A stretch of DNA of 64,000 bases from Steroidobacteraceae bacterium. GTDB taxonomy: Bacteria > Pseudomonadota > Gammaproteobacteria > Steroidobacterales > Steroidobacteraceae. The first letter of the stretch is position 1. Each line of letters opens with the position of its first letter. Made by a program: the position numbers and the translations under genes. This document shows positions 1-9,872 of the stretch, piece after piece. Location of the stretch: the NCBI GenBank assembly GCA_027531255.1, contig JAPZRU010000012.1:124001-188000 (forward strand). Reading direction: 5' to 3'. Below the pieces are notes generated by a model. It did no database searches and had not been told where the DNA came from. It worked only from the letters and a program-made list of their open reading frames with translations.

Positions 1-664
1 CCGGCCCGACGTCGGGATGCACGCCGGACTGCGCGGCCGCGGCCACGTAGCAGAGGTTCTCGATCGCGCGGGCGCGGAGCAGCGTTTCCCAGTGCGCGCG
101 ACCGGTCGGCACCGTGAAGGCCGAGGGCACCACGAGCACCTCGGCGCCGCGGGCGGCGAGCCGGCGATAGAGCTCCGGGAAGCGCAGATCGTAGCAGACG
201 GACGCGCCGACCCGCCCGGCGGGGGTGTCGATGACGACGATTTCAGAACCCGGCCGGACGTGCGCGCTTTCCCGGTAACGGTCGCGCTGGTCGGGCAGGT
301 CGACGTCGAACAGGTGGATCTTGTCGTAGCGGCCGACGCGCCGGCCGCCGGCGTCGTAGGCCAGCACCGTGTTCGTGACGCGGCCGTCCGCAGCCCCGCT
401 CGCGAGCGGGAGCGTGCCGCCGAGGATCCAGAGGCCGAGTCGCTGCGCCTGCGCGGCCAGGAAAGCCTGGATCGGGCCATCGTCGAGCCGCTCGGCCACG
501 GCACGCTTGTCGGCGTCGCCTCGCCCCATGAACGCGAAGTTCTCGGGCAGCAGCGCCACGTCCGCACCTCGGCCGTGCGCCTCGGCGAGCAGGTCGGCCG
601 CGGCCGCGAGGTTCGCGGCCACGTCCGGGCTCGAGGTCATCTGGATCGCGGCGAATCGGCCCAC
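1..664 (-). CDS. Nitrilase-family carbon-nitrogen hydrolase (3' end beyond window)
   Basis: Amidase of the carbon-nitrogen hydrolase superfamily; the C-terminus lies off the left edge. The Glu-Lys-Cys triad is visible as E41 (LLPENF), K115 (YDKIHLFDVD) and C157 (SVCYDLRFPELYR). The run KIHLFDVDLP followed by a YRES segment resembles Nit1-type enzymes, which hydrolyse deaminated glutathione; that substrate is inferred. A GTG start at 664 is chosen because GGAGG sits 5 bases upstream; no better in-frame start is seen. In gammaproteobacteria this gene usually lies beside yhdP and rng; here alkaline phosphatase and a small membrane gene separate it from yhdP. Confidence 0.85.
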   Translation of the reverse strand, partial: MGRFAAIQMTSSPDVAANLAAAADLLAEAHGRGADVALLPENFAFMGRGDADKRAVAERLDDGPIQAFLAAQAQRLGLWILGGTLPLASGAADGRVTNTVLAYDAGGRRVGRYDKIHLFDVDLPDQRDRYRESAHVRPGSEIVVIDTPAGRVGASVCYDLRFPELYRRLAARGAEVLVVPSAFTVPTGRAHWETLLRARAIENLCYVAAAAQSGVHPDVGP

Positions 665-780
665 GGCGCCCTCCGTGACCCGATCATCGGGGCGCCGGAC
701 GCCGGGCGCAACCGACGCACCCGATCGTGGGGATGGCCGCCGCCGATGGGGCTGCGGCCGACCGGTATGTGGCCGAGCCT

Positions 781-2841
781 TCAGCGCGCCGGACGGTGCA
801 CCGGCCGCACGCCCCCGAGCACCGCCTGCGCGAGCCCGAAGTGCACGTCGGTGTTGTCGAGCGTGCCGCCGAACAGCGTGGCGCCGAGGCCGTCCGCGGA
901 CAGCGGCACGTCCGCGCCGCTGTGCGCGGCCACGGGGTCTGCGACCTGGCCGGTGACGAGGAAGCCGCCGGCCACGTCGCGCGCCAGCGGCCCCGCCGGG
1001 AAGCCCGCCGGATAGCCGTCGCTCGGCACGGGCAGCGTCGCCGGCTGCTGCCAGTCGCGCAGCGGCCGCGGGTTCGCGACCCAGTCCTCGTAGCGATCCG
1101 CGTTCGCGCCGTAGCCGATCAGCATCTTGCGGTCGACGTCCGTGGTTTCCGGGTAGCCGTCCTCACGCAGCGCATAGCGCGGGAAGCCGGCGTCTTCGTA
1201 CGTGCCGACGACCGGCGGCGCGACCGATCGTCGCGCGCCGGGCGCGGCCGGCGCCGCGGGCGGCGCGTCGCGCAGCTGCGCCGCGCCGCCACCCGCGGCG
1301 GCCCGCGCACGCAGCTCCGCGGCGCCGAGCGTCGCGGCCCCGATGATCGTCGCGCCGGAACACTCGTGGTCCGCGGTCACGATCACGAGCGTGTCGTCGC
1401 GGGCGCGCGCATAGCCCTGCGCGACGCGGATCGCGCGGTCGAACTCGAGCGTCTCGAGTACCCAGCGGTCGCTGTCCATGTTGTGCGCCTGCTTGTCGAT
1501 CGAGGCGGCCTCGACCAGCAGCAGGAAGCCGCGCCGCTCGCGCGACAGCACCTCGACCGCCTTCGCCGTCATCTCGTCGAGCATCGGCTGGTCCGGCAGG
1601 CCGTAGCGCTCGACCACGTCCGAGGTGCCGCGCCGGCCCGCGACCTTGTCGAGTGCGACGTTCATGTTCGAATACGCGAACAGGCCGAGCAGGCGTCCGT
1701 TCGTCGCCTGCGCCGCCGCCAGTTCGGTCGCATTCGACGCGTACTCGAAGCCGGAGGCGCGGAAGTCGGCGATCAGGTCGCGGGCCGGGTCGATCGCGCC
1801 GGGCGCCGCGGTCCACGCCCGCGCGAGTTCCGGCGGCAGCACGTAGTCGGTCGCGGCGCTGCGCGCCGAGCCCGGCACCGCGTTCGGCAGGAACCACTTG
1901 CGCCCGCCGCCCAGCAGCACGCGCAGGCCGCTGCGCGTGCGGTCGTCGTGGAACTGGTCGACGATGCCCGTGCCGGCCCGACGGTCGGCGGTGTGCACGG
2001 CCATCGACGCGGGCGTCGAGTCGAAGACGTCGGCGGTGGTGACGATGCCGAGCGCGGTGCCGACGGTACGGTGCAGGTACTCGGCGAGGTACTCGACGCG
2101 CGGGTTGTCGAAGGGCGAAGTGGTGTCGTCGGGGAACACGCCCTGCTGGTTGTTCGCGTGCTTGTTGCCGGTGACGTAGGAGGCCATGCCGGGCGAGGAG
2201 TCGGTGACGATCGAGTTCAGCGACGCGGTCTTGACCATGGCGGTCACCGGGAACGAGTCCATCGCGAGCGGCGTGCGCGCCTTGCCCTGCGCGTAGCCGC
2301 CGAACACGATCCGCGCGGCGGTGCGGTGCGAGGCGCCCATGCCGTCGCCGAGCAGGAAGATCACGTTGCGCACGCGCCGGCCGCCGCGCGACGGGGCGAC
2401 GATCTCGAAGTTGCCGGTCGCCTCGGCGACCGCGCCATCGTCCTGGGCGACGCGCACCGTGAACGTGTGGAGCCCCGGCTTGTCGACCGCGTGGCCGCGC
2501 ACCGAGACCACCTTCGTGTGCTCGGCGAGGCCGGCGACGAGTCCGTCGACGGTCTCGCCGCGCACGCCGCCGCGGACTTCGCGGCCGTCCACGAGGAACT
2601 GCCAGCTGGCGATGCGGCGGCCGGGCTCGGGCTGCACGGAGGCCTGGAGGTCGAAGCGCTGGCCCGGCAGGAAGCGCGCGATCACCGGGTCCGGTCGGCC
2701 CGAGGCGTAGAGCTCGCTCGGCGGCGTCAGCCGCGTGATCCGGGGTGCGGCCGCCGCCGGTGCGGCCGCGGCCAGCGAGAGGGCGGCGAGCAGGACGAAC
2801 GTGACGAACGGCGCGGACGGACGCGAACGGGCGGACGTCAT
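781..2841 (-). CDS. Alkaline phosphatase, PhoA superfamily, exported
   Basis: Predicted exported phosphomonoesterase of 686 aa. An N-terminal signal peptide (hydrophobic run about residues 14-35, ending in an Ala-rich stretch) precedes an Ig-like segment and then the phosphatase domain. The nucleophile region reads VTDSSPGMAS with Ser215 after Asp; the usual family text is TDSAASATA, so this is a divergent subfamily. Metal ligands are visible as D491-H492 (TADHECSG) and H640 (HSGADVP). About 150 residues separate the last two motifs, so the domain carries a large insertion. The ATG at 2841 overlaps the stop of the upstream gene by 4 bases, and GGAG lies upstream. Use in phosphate scavenging is inferred. 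Confidence 0.9.
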   Translation of the reverse strand: MTSARSRPSAPFVTFVLLAALSLAAAAPAAAAPRITRLTPPSELYASGRPDPVIARFLPGQRFDLQASVQPEPGRRIASWQFLVDGREVRGGVRGETVDGLVAGLAEHTKVVSVRGHAVDKPGLHTFTVRVAQDDGAVAEATGNFEIVAPSRGGRRVRNVIFLLGDGMGASHRTAARIVFGGYAQGKARTPLAMDSFPVTAMVKTASLNSIVTDSSPGMASYVTGNKHANNQQGVFPDDTTSPFDNPRVEYLAEYLHRTVGTALGIVTTADVFDSTPASMAVHTADRRAGTGIVDQFHDDRTRSGLRVLLGGGRKWFLPNAVPGSARSAATDYVLPPELARAWTAAPGAIDPARDLIADFRASGFEYASNATELAAAQATNGRLLGLFAYSNMNVALDKVAGRRGTSDVVERYGLPDQPMLDEMTAKAVEVLSRERRGFLLLVEAASIDKQAHNMDSDRWVLETLEFDRAIRVAQGYARARDDTLVIVTADHECSGATIIGAATLGAAELRARAAAGGGAAQLRDAPPAAPAAPGARRSVAPPVVGTYEDAGFPRYALREDGYPETTDVDRKMLIGYGANADRYEDWVANPRPLRDWQQPATLPVPSDGYPAGFPAGPLARDVAGGFLVTGQVADPVAAHSGADVPLSADGLGATLFGGTLDNTDVHFGLAQAVLGGVRPVHRPAR

Positions 2842-3422
2842 CGGGAGTTCTCCGGCGCGGGACGCGGCAGGCGCGGATCGTCGGGATCGAGTTCCAGCCG
2901 CACCCACGAGACGCGGCCGTGCGCCTCGTCGCGCGGGCCCAGCTCGAGGCGGCCTTCCAGAACGACGGGCACGGGCAGCGGCGGCAGGTCGTGGCGGGCG
3001 TACGCGGGCGGCAGCTGCACGTAGGCGTGCGCCGGCGGCAGGTCGTCGGCCGGGCCGTCGGCGCGCGTCGCGAGGGTGACCGGCACCGGGGCGACGATGA
3101 AGCGGCCGGGCGACGGCGTGTCCTGCCCCACCACGTAGCCGACGAGCCGCACGCGCCGGCCGTCGAGTGCGCGCAGGCGCGGCGTGAACTCGAGGCCGGC
3201 GGGTCCTGCCGGGCGCACGTGGAAGTCCGCGAAGGCGAGCGGCTCGGTGCCGGGGTGCGGCGGCGCGAGTTCACCCGCGAGCGCGAGACGGCGAGCGAGT
3301 GCGATCGAGGCGAGGTCGTAGATTCGTCCGCCCGTGTGCGCCGTCAGCAGGAGGAAGACGGTCGTCGCGGCGACGAGCGCGAGCGCGGCCTGGAAAGCGC
3401 GGGGGTAGCGCGGGGCGGGCAT
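2838..3422 (-). CDS. Small membrane-anchored protein, possibly OB-fold
   Basis: Protein of 194 aa that I cannot assign to a named family. One N-terminal membrane segment (about residues 9-28) precedes a soluble region rich in beta-forming residues. The segment with GRRVRLVGYVV, then APVPVTL, then a Pro-rich loop and VVLEGRLELG looks like an OB-fold. It is translationally coupled (4-base overlap) to alkaline phosphatase, so the two are probably co-expressed. An alternative GTG start lies 12 bases upstream at 3434; neither start has a clear ribosome binding site. Confidence 0.6.
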   Translation of the reverse strand: MPAPRYPRAFQAALALVAATTVFLLLTAHTGGRIYDLASIALARRLALAGELAPPHPGTEPLAFADFHVRPAGPAGLEFTPRLRALDGRRVRLVGYVVGQDTPSPGRFIVAPVPVTLATRADGPADDLPPAHAYVQLPPAYARHDLPPLPVPVVLEGRLELGPRDEAHGRVSWVRLELDPDDPRLPRPAPENSR

Positions 3423-3603
3423 CGGGGAAGTCACGGCAGGTTGCGGCGTACGGAGCGTGCAGCGCGAGCGGTCGTGCCCGGCACGATCGCGAGACCGGAC
3501 CTGCGCCATTACAGCGCGTCGCCGCTGCGGTGGCGAGGCGCGCCCGCGCGCCTGCGGAATGTGCCTACGCGCGACGGTCGGAACGGACCACGCGCGCCCG
3601 CGC

Positions 3604-6600
3604 TCAGCGGGCGTCGTCGGCCAACGCGGGCGGTGCCGAAGGCGCCGGCGCGGCAGCGCCCACCGCGCCACCGCGTGCCTCGTTCGCACCGATGCGTTCC
3701 ACCTTCGGCTTGTCCCAGCTGCCGCTGATCCGGTAGTAGCCGCGCGCGATGCCGGCGAGCGGGCCCTTGAACACCTGCGAGAACAGCAGCACGGCCGCGC
3801 CGACCACCGGGCCGCCGGCGAGCGCACCTGCGGCCGCGAGGGGCCCGCCGACGTCGCCGGTGACGACGGCGGTCTGGTCGTAGTCGCGCGCCACGAGCCC
3901 GGTACGGCCGACGATGCCGATCTCGGCCGCCGGGCTCTTAAGCACGAGATTGCTGGTGTAGGCGCTGCCGTCGCGGAACTCGAAGTCGCCGGTGATCGAG
4001 TCGTAGGCGAAGCCCTCGTCGGTCAGATCGCTGAAGTCGAGCGTGAGCCGGCGCGGCAGCGCGGCGACCGACATCAGGCCGAGCACGCGACCCGCGCCCG
4101 GCTGCACGTTCAGCAGCTGACCGTCCTGCACGCTGAGCCGCACGGTGCCGCGCAGCCGCGCGAACACGTCGCCCTCGGGGCCACCGCTCCAGCCGAGCTG
4201 ACCGCTGGCGCGCCCGGCGGCGCCGGTCAGCGACGGTGCGAAGCCCCAGGCCGTCAGCGTCTCGCGCGCGTCGGTGCTCTCGACCTCGCCGCGCAGCCGC
4301 GTCTCCGAGCCCGCGGCGCCGGGCGCGAGCACCCACTCGCCCTCGGCCCGGGCGGTGAACGACGTGCCCTGCAGCGTCGCGCGCTCGAGCCGCAGGCCCT
4401 CCGGCACGCGCGCGACGCTCGCCTCGAGGCTGCCGAAGCGGCGGGTCTGCACGTCGAGGCTCCTCACCTGCACCTGCAGTGCGGGGAACTCGGTGGGCCG
4501 CACCGGTGCGGCCTCGAGCTCGCCGGGCGCCCGCACCTCCGGCGTGCGGCTCGCGAGCACGAGGCGGTCCATGTCGAGCACCACCGGTGCAGTGCCCGGC
4601 AGTTCCCACGGCACGGTGATCGTGCCGCGCGAGGCCGGTCCGTCGACGCGCGCGCGCCACGCGCGCTCGCCCTGCTCCAGCGCGAGCGTAACCTCGGGGA
4701 ACGCATAGCCGAAGATCGAGAAGCGCTCGACCGCGACGCGCCCGCCGCGCAGGAACGGCCCGCGCGACGCGGCCTCGCTCGTCTCGCCCGCGGTCGCCAC
4801 GCGCACCCTGAGCCACGCCGACAGGTCGAACTGCGGCGTGCGGCCCTCGATCCTGAGGCCGCGGCCCTCGCCCAGGGCGGGCGTGCCGCCGCCGAGTCGC
4901 GCGGTCGCACGGGTCAGCGACCAGCGCGGCGCAGGCCGCCACTCCAGCACGGCCGAGTCGTCCCCGAGCTGCACGCGGCCGTAGACGGAGGCCTCGCGCG
5001 GGGCGTCCGGTTCGCGCGGCTCGGCGGTGCGCGGTCCGACCGGGCGCTGCACGAGCACGTCGCGCGCGCCGCCGCGGTCGCGCAGGGCGGCCGGCACCGG
5101 CGTCGCACCCGCACCGAGCCCGAGGTCCGCGACGAACTCGACGCGCGTCGCGCGGGGCTGGTCGGCGGCCTTCGCGAGCGGCGCGGGGAAGCGCAGCGCG
5201 AGGCCGGCGAGCGTCGAGTCGATGCGCACCTGCGCGGGCAGCCAGCGGGCCTCGACCTCGCGCGGCCGCGGCTGCGCGCCTGCCGGCGCGTCGGCGGGCA
5301 GCGGCTCGGGGTTCGGCCGCCACTCGATGCGCGGCCACCGCGCCTGCAGCCGCCAGTCCGCGCTGCCGTCGAGCCACGTGCCGGTCGTGATGCCGAGCTG
5401 CGGCTGGAGCCGCGCGCCGAGCAGGCGGCCGTCGGCCTCGACCGTCAGTACGCGCTGGCCGCGCGGCGCGACGATCGTACGGGCGCGCAGCCGCACCGGC
5501 CCGCCGTAGAGACTGCCGGTGACGCCGGGACCCGGGACCTCCACGTCGCGATTGCGCAGGACGAACGTGCCGGTCAGGCCGCGGATCTCCTCGCTGAGCG
5601 GCGGCACGCGCGCGATCGCGCCCGCGAGCCGCGTTTCCACGACGACGTTGCGCTCGGCGAAGCGCCTGAGCGGGAAGTCGAGCGCGAGCGTGGATTCGAA
5701 CGGGCCGCGCCCGCGCACGTCCATGAAGAAGCTGCCGAGCCGCGGGCCGACCGGCGCGGACTGCAGGTAAGCGAGCGCGTCGCGCACGTCGCCGCGCACG
5801 CGGCCGCGGATCGCGAGTTCCGCGTCGCGGAAGTCGGGCATCGCGACGGTGCCCTCGACGACCGAGAGACCCGCGAGGCGTCCGTCGGTCAGCGTCGCGG
5901 CGAACCCGGCGTTCTCGAAGACGATGCGCCCGGCGAGATCCTCCGCGTCGCGCCAGCGGCCCTGGTAGTGGACGCGCAGGCCCTCGAACCGTGCGGCGAC
6001 GCGGAACAGGCCCCCGCCGGCCCGGAACGGGAAGCGCCGCATCTCGCCCGCGTATTCGAGTCGCGCTTCCGGCACTCGGCCGGCGAGGAACGCGCCTTCG
6101 AGCCAGTCGACCACGACGCTGCCGAAGCGGCGCAGCGGCAGGTACTTCGAGACTCCCCGCGCGTCGAGGTCGCGGATCCCGAGGTCGAGCACGAGTCGCG
6201 GGCCGCTGCCGTCCACCGGCAAGAACAGCCGCGCGCGCCCGCCGCCCTGCCCGTCCGGCGCGACCACGCGCAGGTCGTCGGTCGCGAAGCGCCAGCCGTC
6301 CGGGCGCCAGTACGCGTCGAGCGTGAGCCCGAGTTCGCGCGCGCCGACGGGGGCGGCGAGGTAACGCGGCAGGTCCAGACCGAAGCCGCGCGAGCGCACC
6401 GCGACGCGCACTTCGTCGCCGCGCGCCGTGAGCTCGCCGTCGACGCCGCGCACGCCGGGGACGGCCCGCCAGGCGCCGACACCGAAGCTCGTGAAGCGCA
6501 GCCCACCGTCGAAGCGCCACTCCGCCGGCCGCGCGCCGCGCGTGGCCCGCAGGTCGACGAGCGTCAGCGCGCCGCGCGGCGCGAGCGCCGCCAGGGCGTC

Positions 6601-7728
6601 GCGCGCCGCGCCCGCCGGCAGGAACGCCGTGAGCGGCGCGACCGCGTCGAGCCGAACGCCCGGCGTGCGCGCCTCCCAGCCCGTCACGCGCGCGCCGCCG
6701 TCCGGGGCGGGCGCGACGTCGAGCGCGGCGGCGAACTCGCCGTCGCGCCACGCGTCGCGGCCCGGATCGAGCGCGAGGTCGCGCCCCTCGAGCGTCCAGC
6801 GCGTACGCTCCGCGCGCACCTCGCGCCCGACGCGCAGCTCGCCGGCGAGCCGACGGTAGCGCGCGCCGGCGCTCGCCCCGTAGGCCGGCGCGCCGACGTC
6901 CGCGAGTTCGAAGTCGAGGCGGCCGGCCATGCGGCCGAGGCCCGCACCGTCGGCACGCAGCCGCAGGTCGCCGCGACCCGCCTCCGGCAGCCACGGCCAC
7001 TGCGGCGCGAACGCGGACCACCCGGCGAGCACGGCGTCGCGCACCGACGCCTCGCCCTCCCAGTCGAGCCGCGCCGGGTCGGCGAGATCGCCGCGGAGCC
7101 GCAAGTTCAGTGCGAGGCGCGCGCCCAGCTCGGGCGGGAGCCGCGCGGCACCCTCGACGACCAGCCGCTCCGGGTCGCGCTCGAGAGCGAGATCGACGCG
7201 CTCGAGCACGAGCCGCGCGCGACGCGTGCGGAGGTCCTCGACCGTCAGCGTCGCATCCGACAGGCGATAGCGGCCGACCGGCAGCCGGTCGAGCGGCCAG
7301 CGGTCCCGGTCGTCGGCGAGGTCCGGCAGGCCGCGGAGCTGCACGCCTTCGTCGGTGACGAGCGCGTAGAGGCGTGCGCCGTCGAGCGCGAGACGCCCGG
7401 CGGTCGCGCGTCCGGTGCGCAGCGCACGCCAGGCATCGAAGCCGACGCGCCCGGCGCGCGCGGTGACGACGGGTTCGCGCTGACCCGGCACCGTCAGCTT
7501 CGCGTCGAGGAACACGAGTTCGGGACCGTAGAGGCCGAGCCGCGCGTCGAGACGCTCGAACTGGAAGTCGAGGCCTGTGCGCGCCTCGACCCGGGCGACG
7601 AGGTCGGGCGCGAGCGTGGTCGAGTGCTCGAGCCACAGCCGCAGCGCGCCGACGCCGGCGCCGGCCACGACCAGCAGCACCGCCAGCGTGCCCGCCGCCC
7701 ACTTCCAGACGGTGCGCGCGCGGCTCAT
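3604..7728 (-). CDS. yhdP: YhdP family AsmA-like envelope protein
   Basis: Very long (1374 aa) AsmA-superfamily protein. In E. coli YhdP is a bridge-like inner-membrane protein that helps move phospholipids to the outer membrane. One N-terminal membrane segment (about residues 8-30) anchors a long repetitive beta-rich periplasmic part. The C-terminus has the family text: LTLDFSDLTDEGFAYDSI, then an AEIGIVGRTGL segment, then YYRISGSWDKPKVERI. It starts 6 bases after the stop of rng, the normal gammaproteobacterial order, so the genes form one transcription unit. The last 30 residues are Ala/Pro-rich and probably disordered. Confidence 0.93.
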   Translation of the reverse strand: MSRARTVWKWAAGTLAVLLVVAGAGVGALRLWLEHSTTLAPDLVARVEARTGLDFQFERLDARLGLYGPELVFLDAKLTVPGQREPVVTARAGRVGFDAWRALRTGRATAGRLALDGARLYALVTDEGVQLRGLPDLADDRDRWPLDRLPVGRYRLSDATLTVEDLRTRRARLVLERVDLALERDPERLVVEGAARLPPELGARLALNLRLRGDLADPARLDWEGEASVRDAVLAGWSAFAPQWPWLPEAGRGDLRLRADGAGLGRMAGRLDFELADVGAPAYGASAGARYRRLAGELRVGREVRAERTRWTLEGRDLALDPGRDAWRDGEFAAALDVAPAPDGGARVTGWEARTPGVRLDAVAPLTAFLPAGAARDALAALAPRGALTLVDLRATRGARPAEWRFDGGLRFTSFGVGAWRAVPGVRGVDGELTARGDEVRVAVRSRGFGLDLPRYLAAPVGARELGLTLDAYWRPDGWRFATDDLRVVAPDGQGGGRARLFLPVDGSGPRLVLDLGIRDLDARGVSKYLPLRRFGSVVVDWLEGAFLAGRVPEARLEYAGEMRRFPFRAGGGLFRVAARFEGLRVHYQGRWRDAEDLAGRIVFENAGFAATLTDGRLAGLSVVEGTVAMPDFRDAELAIRGRVRGDVRDALAYLQSAPVGPRLGSFFMDVRGRGPFESTLALDFPLRRFAERNVVVETRLAGAIARVPPLSEEIRGLTGTFVLRNRDVEVPGPGVTGSLYGGPVRLRARTIVAPRGQRVLTVEADGRLLGARLQPQLGITTGTWLDGSADWRLQARWPRIEWRPNPEPLPADAPAGAQPRPREVEARWLPAQVRIDSTLAGLALRFPAPLAKAADQPRATRVEFVADLGLGAGATPVPAALRDRGGARDVLVQRPVGPRTAEPREPDAPREASVYGRVQLGDDSAVLEWRPAPRWSLTRATARLGGGTPALGEGRGLRIEGRTPQFDLSAWLRVRVATAGETSEAASRGPFLRGGRVAVERFSIFGYAFPEVTLALEQGERAWRARVDGPASRGTITVPWELPGTAPVVLDMDRLVLASRTPEVRAPGELEAAPVRPTEFPALQVQVRSLDVQTRRFGSLEASVARVPEGLRLERATLQGTSFTARAEGEWVLAPGAAGSETRLRGEVESTDARETLTAWGFAPSLTGAAGRASGQLGWSGGPEGDVFARLRGTVRLSVQDGQLLNVQPGAGRVLGLMSVAALPRRLTLDFSDLTDEGFAYDSITGDFEFRDGSAYTSNLVLKSPAAEIGIVGRTGLVARDYDQTAVVTGDVGGPLAAAGALAGGPVVGAAVLLFSQVFKGPLAGIARGYYRISGSWDKPKVERIGANEARGGAVGAAAPAPSAPPALADDAR

Positions 7729-7734
7729 CGCGGC

Positions 7735-9207
7735 TCAGACGAGCACGACGTCGTACTGGTCCTGGGCATAGAGCGCCTCGGTCTGCAGGCGGATCGGCCT
7801 GCCCACCAGCACTTCGAGTTCGGCCAGCGCGGAGGATTCCTCGTCGAGCAGCAGTTCGACGACGTCCTGGTGCGCCAGGATCATGAGCCCCTGCACCTCG
7901 AACTGCCGGGCCTGGCGCACGATCTCGCGGAAGATCTCGTAGGCGACCGTCTCTGGCGTCTTGACGTAGCGGCGGCCCTCGCAGGTCGGGCACGGCCGGC
8001 ACAGCAGGTGCTCGAGGCTCTCGCGCGTGCGTTTGCGCGTCATCTCGACGAGGCCGAGCGGCGAGACCGACGAGATGCTGGTGCGCGCGTGGTCGGCCGT
8101 CATCGACTTCTCGAGCGCCTGCAGGACCTGCCTGCGATGGTCCTCGTCGGTCATGTCGATGAAGTCGATGATGATGATGCCGCCGAGGTTCCGGAGGCGC
8201 AGCTGCCGCGCGATCGCGACCGCCGCCTCGAGGTTCGTGCGGAAGATCGTGTCCTCGAGGTTGCGGTGGCCGACGAACGCGCCGGTGTTGACGTCGATCG
8301 TCGTCATCGCCTCGTTCTGGTCGATCACGAGGTAGCCGCCGGACTTGAGCGGCACCTTGCGGTCGAGCGCCTTCTGGATCTCGTCCTCGACGCCGTACAG
8401 GTCGAAGATCGGGCGGTTGCCGCGGTACTGCTCGATCTTCGGCTCGCTCTCCGGCATGAACGTGCGCGCGAATTCGAGCATGCGTGCGTGCGCGGCCGGC
8501 TGGTCCACCAGCACGCGATCGACGGCCTGGCCGAGCAGGTCGCGCAGGATCCGCAGGTGCAGCGGCAGGTCCTCGTGGACGAGCGTGCCGGCCGGCGCGC
8601 GGAAGCCCTGCTCGCTGACGACCTCCCACAGACGCCGCAGGAACAGCATGTCGGCGGACAGCGCCTCGGGCGCGACGCCCTCGGCGACGGTGCGCACGAT
8701 GTAGCCGCCCGGGCCGTCACCGGCGTAGGCTTCGACCGCGCCGCGCAGCCGGGCGCGCTCGGCCTCGTCCTCGATGCGCGCCGACACGCCGACGCCGCGC
8801 CCCTGCGGCAGGTAGACGAGATAGCGCGAGGGGAGCGTGACGAAGGTCGTCAGCCGCGCGCCCTTGGTGCCGAGCGGATCCTTCAGCACCTGCACGAGCA
8901 GTTCGTCGCCCTCCGCGACCAGCGCGCGGATGTCGCGCGCCTCGTTCGGCGCCGCGCCGAATTCGACGCCGACGTCCTCGCGCCGCGCGATGTCGGAGGC
9001 GTGCAGGAACGCGGTGCGCTCGAGCCCGATGTCGATGAACGCGGCCTGCATGCCCGGCAGCACGCGCGAGACGCGGCCCTTGTAGAGGTTGCTGGTCAGC
9101 CCGAGCCGGTTCGCGCGCTCGAGGTAGACCTCCTGGAGCACGCCGTTCTCGAGCACGGCGGCACGGCTCTCGCGCGGGGTGACGTTGACGAGGATCTCGG
9201 CGGTCAT
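7735..9207 (-). CDS. rng: Ribonuclease G
   Basis: Endoribonuclease of the RNase E/G family, 490 aa, matching the usual RNase G length of about 490. It matures the 5' end of 16S rRNA and helps mRNA turnover. The S1-like N-terminal domain carries LYKGRVSRVLPGMQAAFID. The catalytic metal-binding aspartates are in MTTIDVNTG and IIIIDFIDM. The zinc-link Cys pair is in CRPCPTCEGR. There is no RNase E scaffold tail. The start overlaps the stop of maf by 4 bases (ATGA), so translation is coupled. Confidence 0.96.
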   Translation of the reverse strand: MTAEILVNVTPRESRAAVLENGVLQEVYLERANRLGLTSNLYKGRVSRVLPGMQAAFIDIGLERTAFLHASDIARREDVGVEFGAAPNEARDIRALVAEGDELLVQVLKDPLGTKGARLTTFVTLPSRYLVYLPQGRGVGVSARIEDEAERARLRGAVEAYAGDGPGGYIVRTVAEGVAPEALSADMLFLRRLWEVVSEQGFRAPAGTLVHEDLPLHLRILRDLLGQAVDRVLVDQPAAHARMLEFARTFMPESEPKIEQYRGNRPIFDLYGVEDEIQKALDRKVPLKSGGYLVIDQNEAMTTIDVNTGAFVGHRNLEDTIFRTNLEAAVAIARQLRLRNLGGIIIIDFIDMTDEDHRRQVLQALEKSMTADHARTSISSVSPLGLVEMTRKRTRESLEHLLCRPCPTCEGRRYVKTPETVAYEIFREIVRQARQFEVQGLMILAHQDVVELLLDEESSALAELEVLVGRPIRLQTEALYAQDQYDVVLV

Positions 9208-9872
9208 GTTCTCTGATCCGTAGTCGCCTGCCGCGCCACGGCTGCGCCGATCGCGGGTACGGCCCGCGCTCGGCACTCGCCGTGCGGCGGCCCGTCCTGC
9301 CAGACCGGCACGCCGGCGCGCGCGAGCAGCGCGCCCGTCTCCGCGAGCGGCAGGCCCATCACGCCCGAGTAGCTGCCGTCGACCCGCGTGACGAACACGG
9401 CGGCGAAGCCCTGCACCGCGTAGCCGCCGGCCTTGCCCAGCGGCTCGCCGGTGTCCCAGTAGCGGCGGCGTTCGTCCGCGGTGGTGGCGCGGAACGTGAC
9501 CTCGCTGATCGACAGCGCCGTATCGAGGCCGCCGGCGTAGCGCAGCGCGACGGCGGTCAGCACCCGGTGCGTGCGGCCCGACAGCGCGGCGAGCATCGCG
9601 AGGCCGTCGGCGCGGTCCGCGGGCTTCGCGTAGAGCGTGGTGCCGAGCGCGACCGCGGTGTCCGCGGCCAGCACCGGGAGCGACGGATCCGCGGCCCAGC
9701 CCGCATCGGCCTTCGCGATCGCGACGCGCAGGGCGTAGTCGGCGGGCGACTCGCCCGGCTGCGCCGTCTCGTCGACGTCGGCCGGCCGCACGCGGTGCGG
9801 AACGCCGATCTGGTCCAGGAGCTGGCGCCGCCGCGGGGAGGCGGAGGCGAGAGTGAGCAGGGGCGCGGACAT
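9204..9872 (-). CDS. maf: Maf nucleotide pyrophosphatase
   Basis: Maf/YhdE-type dTTP/UTP pyrophosphatase of 222 aa, proposed to remove non-canonical nucleotides. The N-terminal signature SASPRRRQLLDQIG, the DVDE segment and LPVLAADTAV with the catalytic Asp are all present. The final 20 or so residues past PLAETGALL are more variable. It is followed by rng with a 4-base overlap and preceded by 189 bases before the divergent histidine kinase gene, so its promoter should lie there. Confidence 0.94.
   Translation of the reverse strand: MSAPLLTLASASPRRRQLLDQIGVPHRVRPADVDETAQPGESPADYALRVAIAKADAGWAADPSLPVLAADTAVALGTTLYAKPADRADGLAMLAALSGRTHRVLTAVALRYAGGLDTALSISEVTFRATTADERRRYWDTGEPLGKAGGYAVQGFAAVFVTRVDGSYSGVMGLPLAETGALLARAGVPVWQDGPPHGECRARAVPAIGAAVARQATTDQRT

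Noticed and set aside
3457-9216. Very long plus-strand open frame (1919 codons)
   Set aside because: It lies opposite yhdP and rng, whose products are recognisable; its product is Arg/Ala/Glu-rich low complexity typical of antisense frames in GC-rich DNA.
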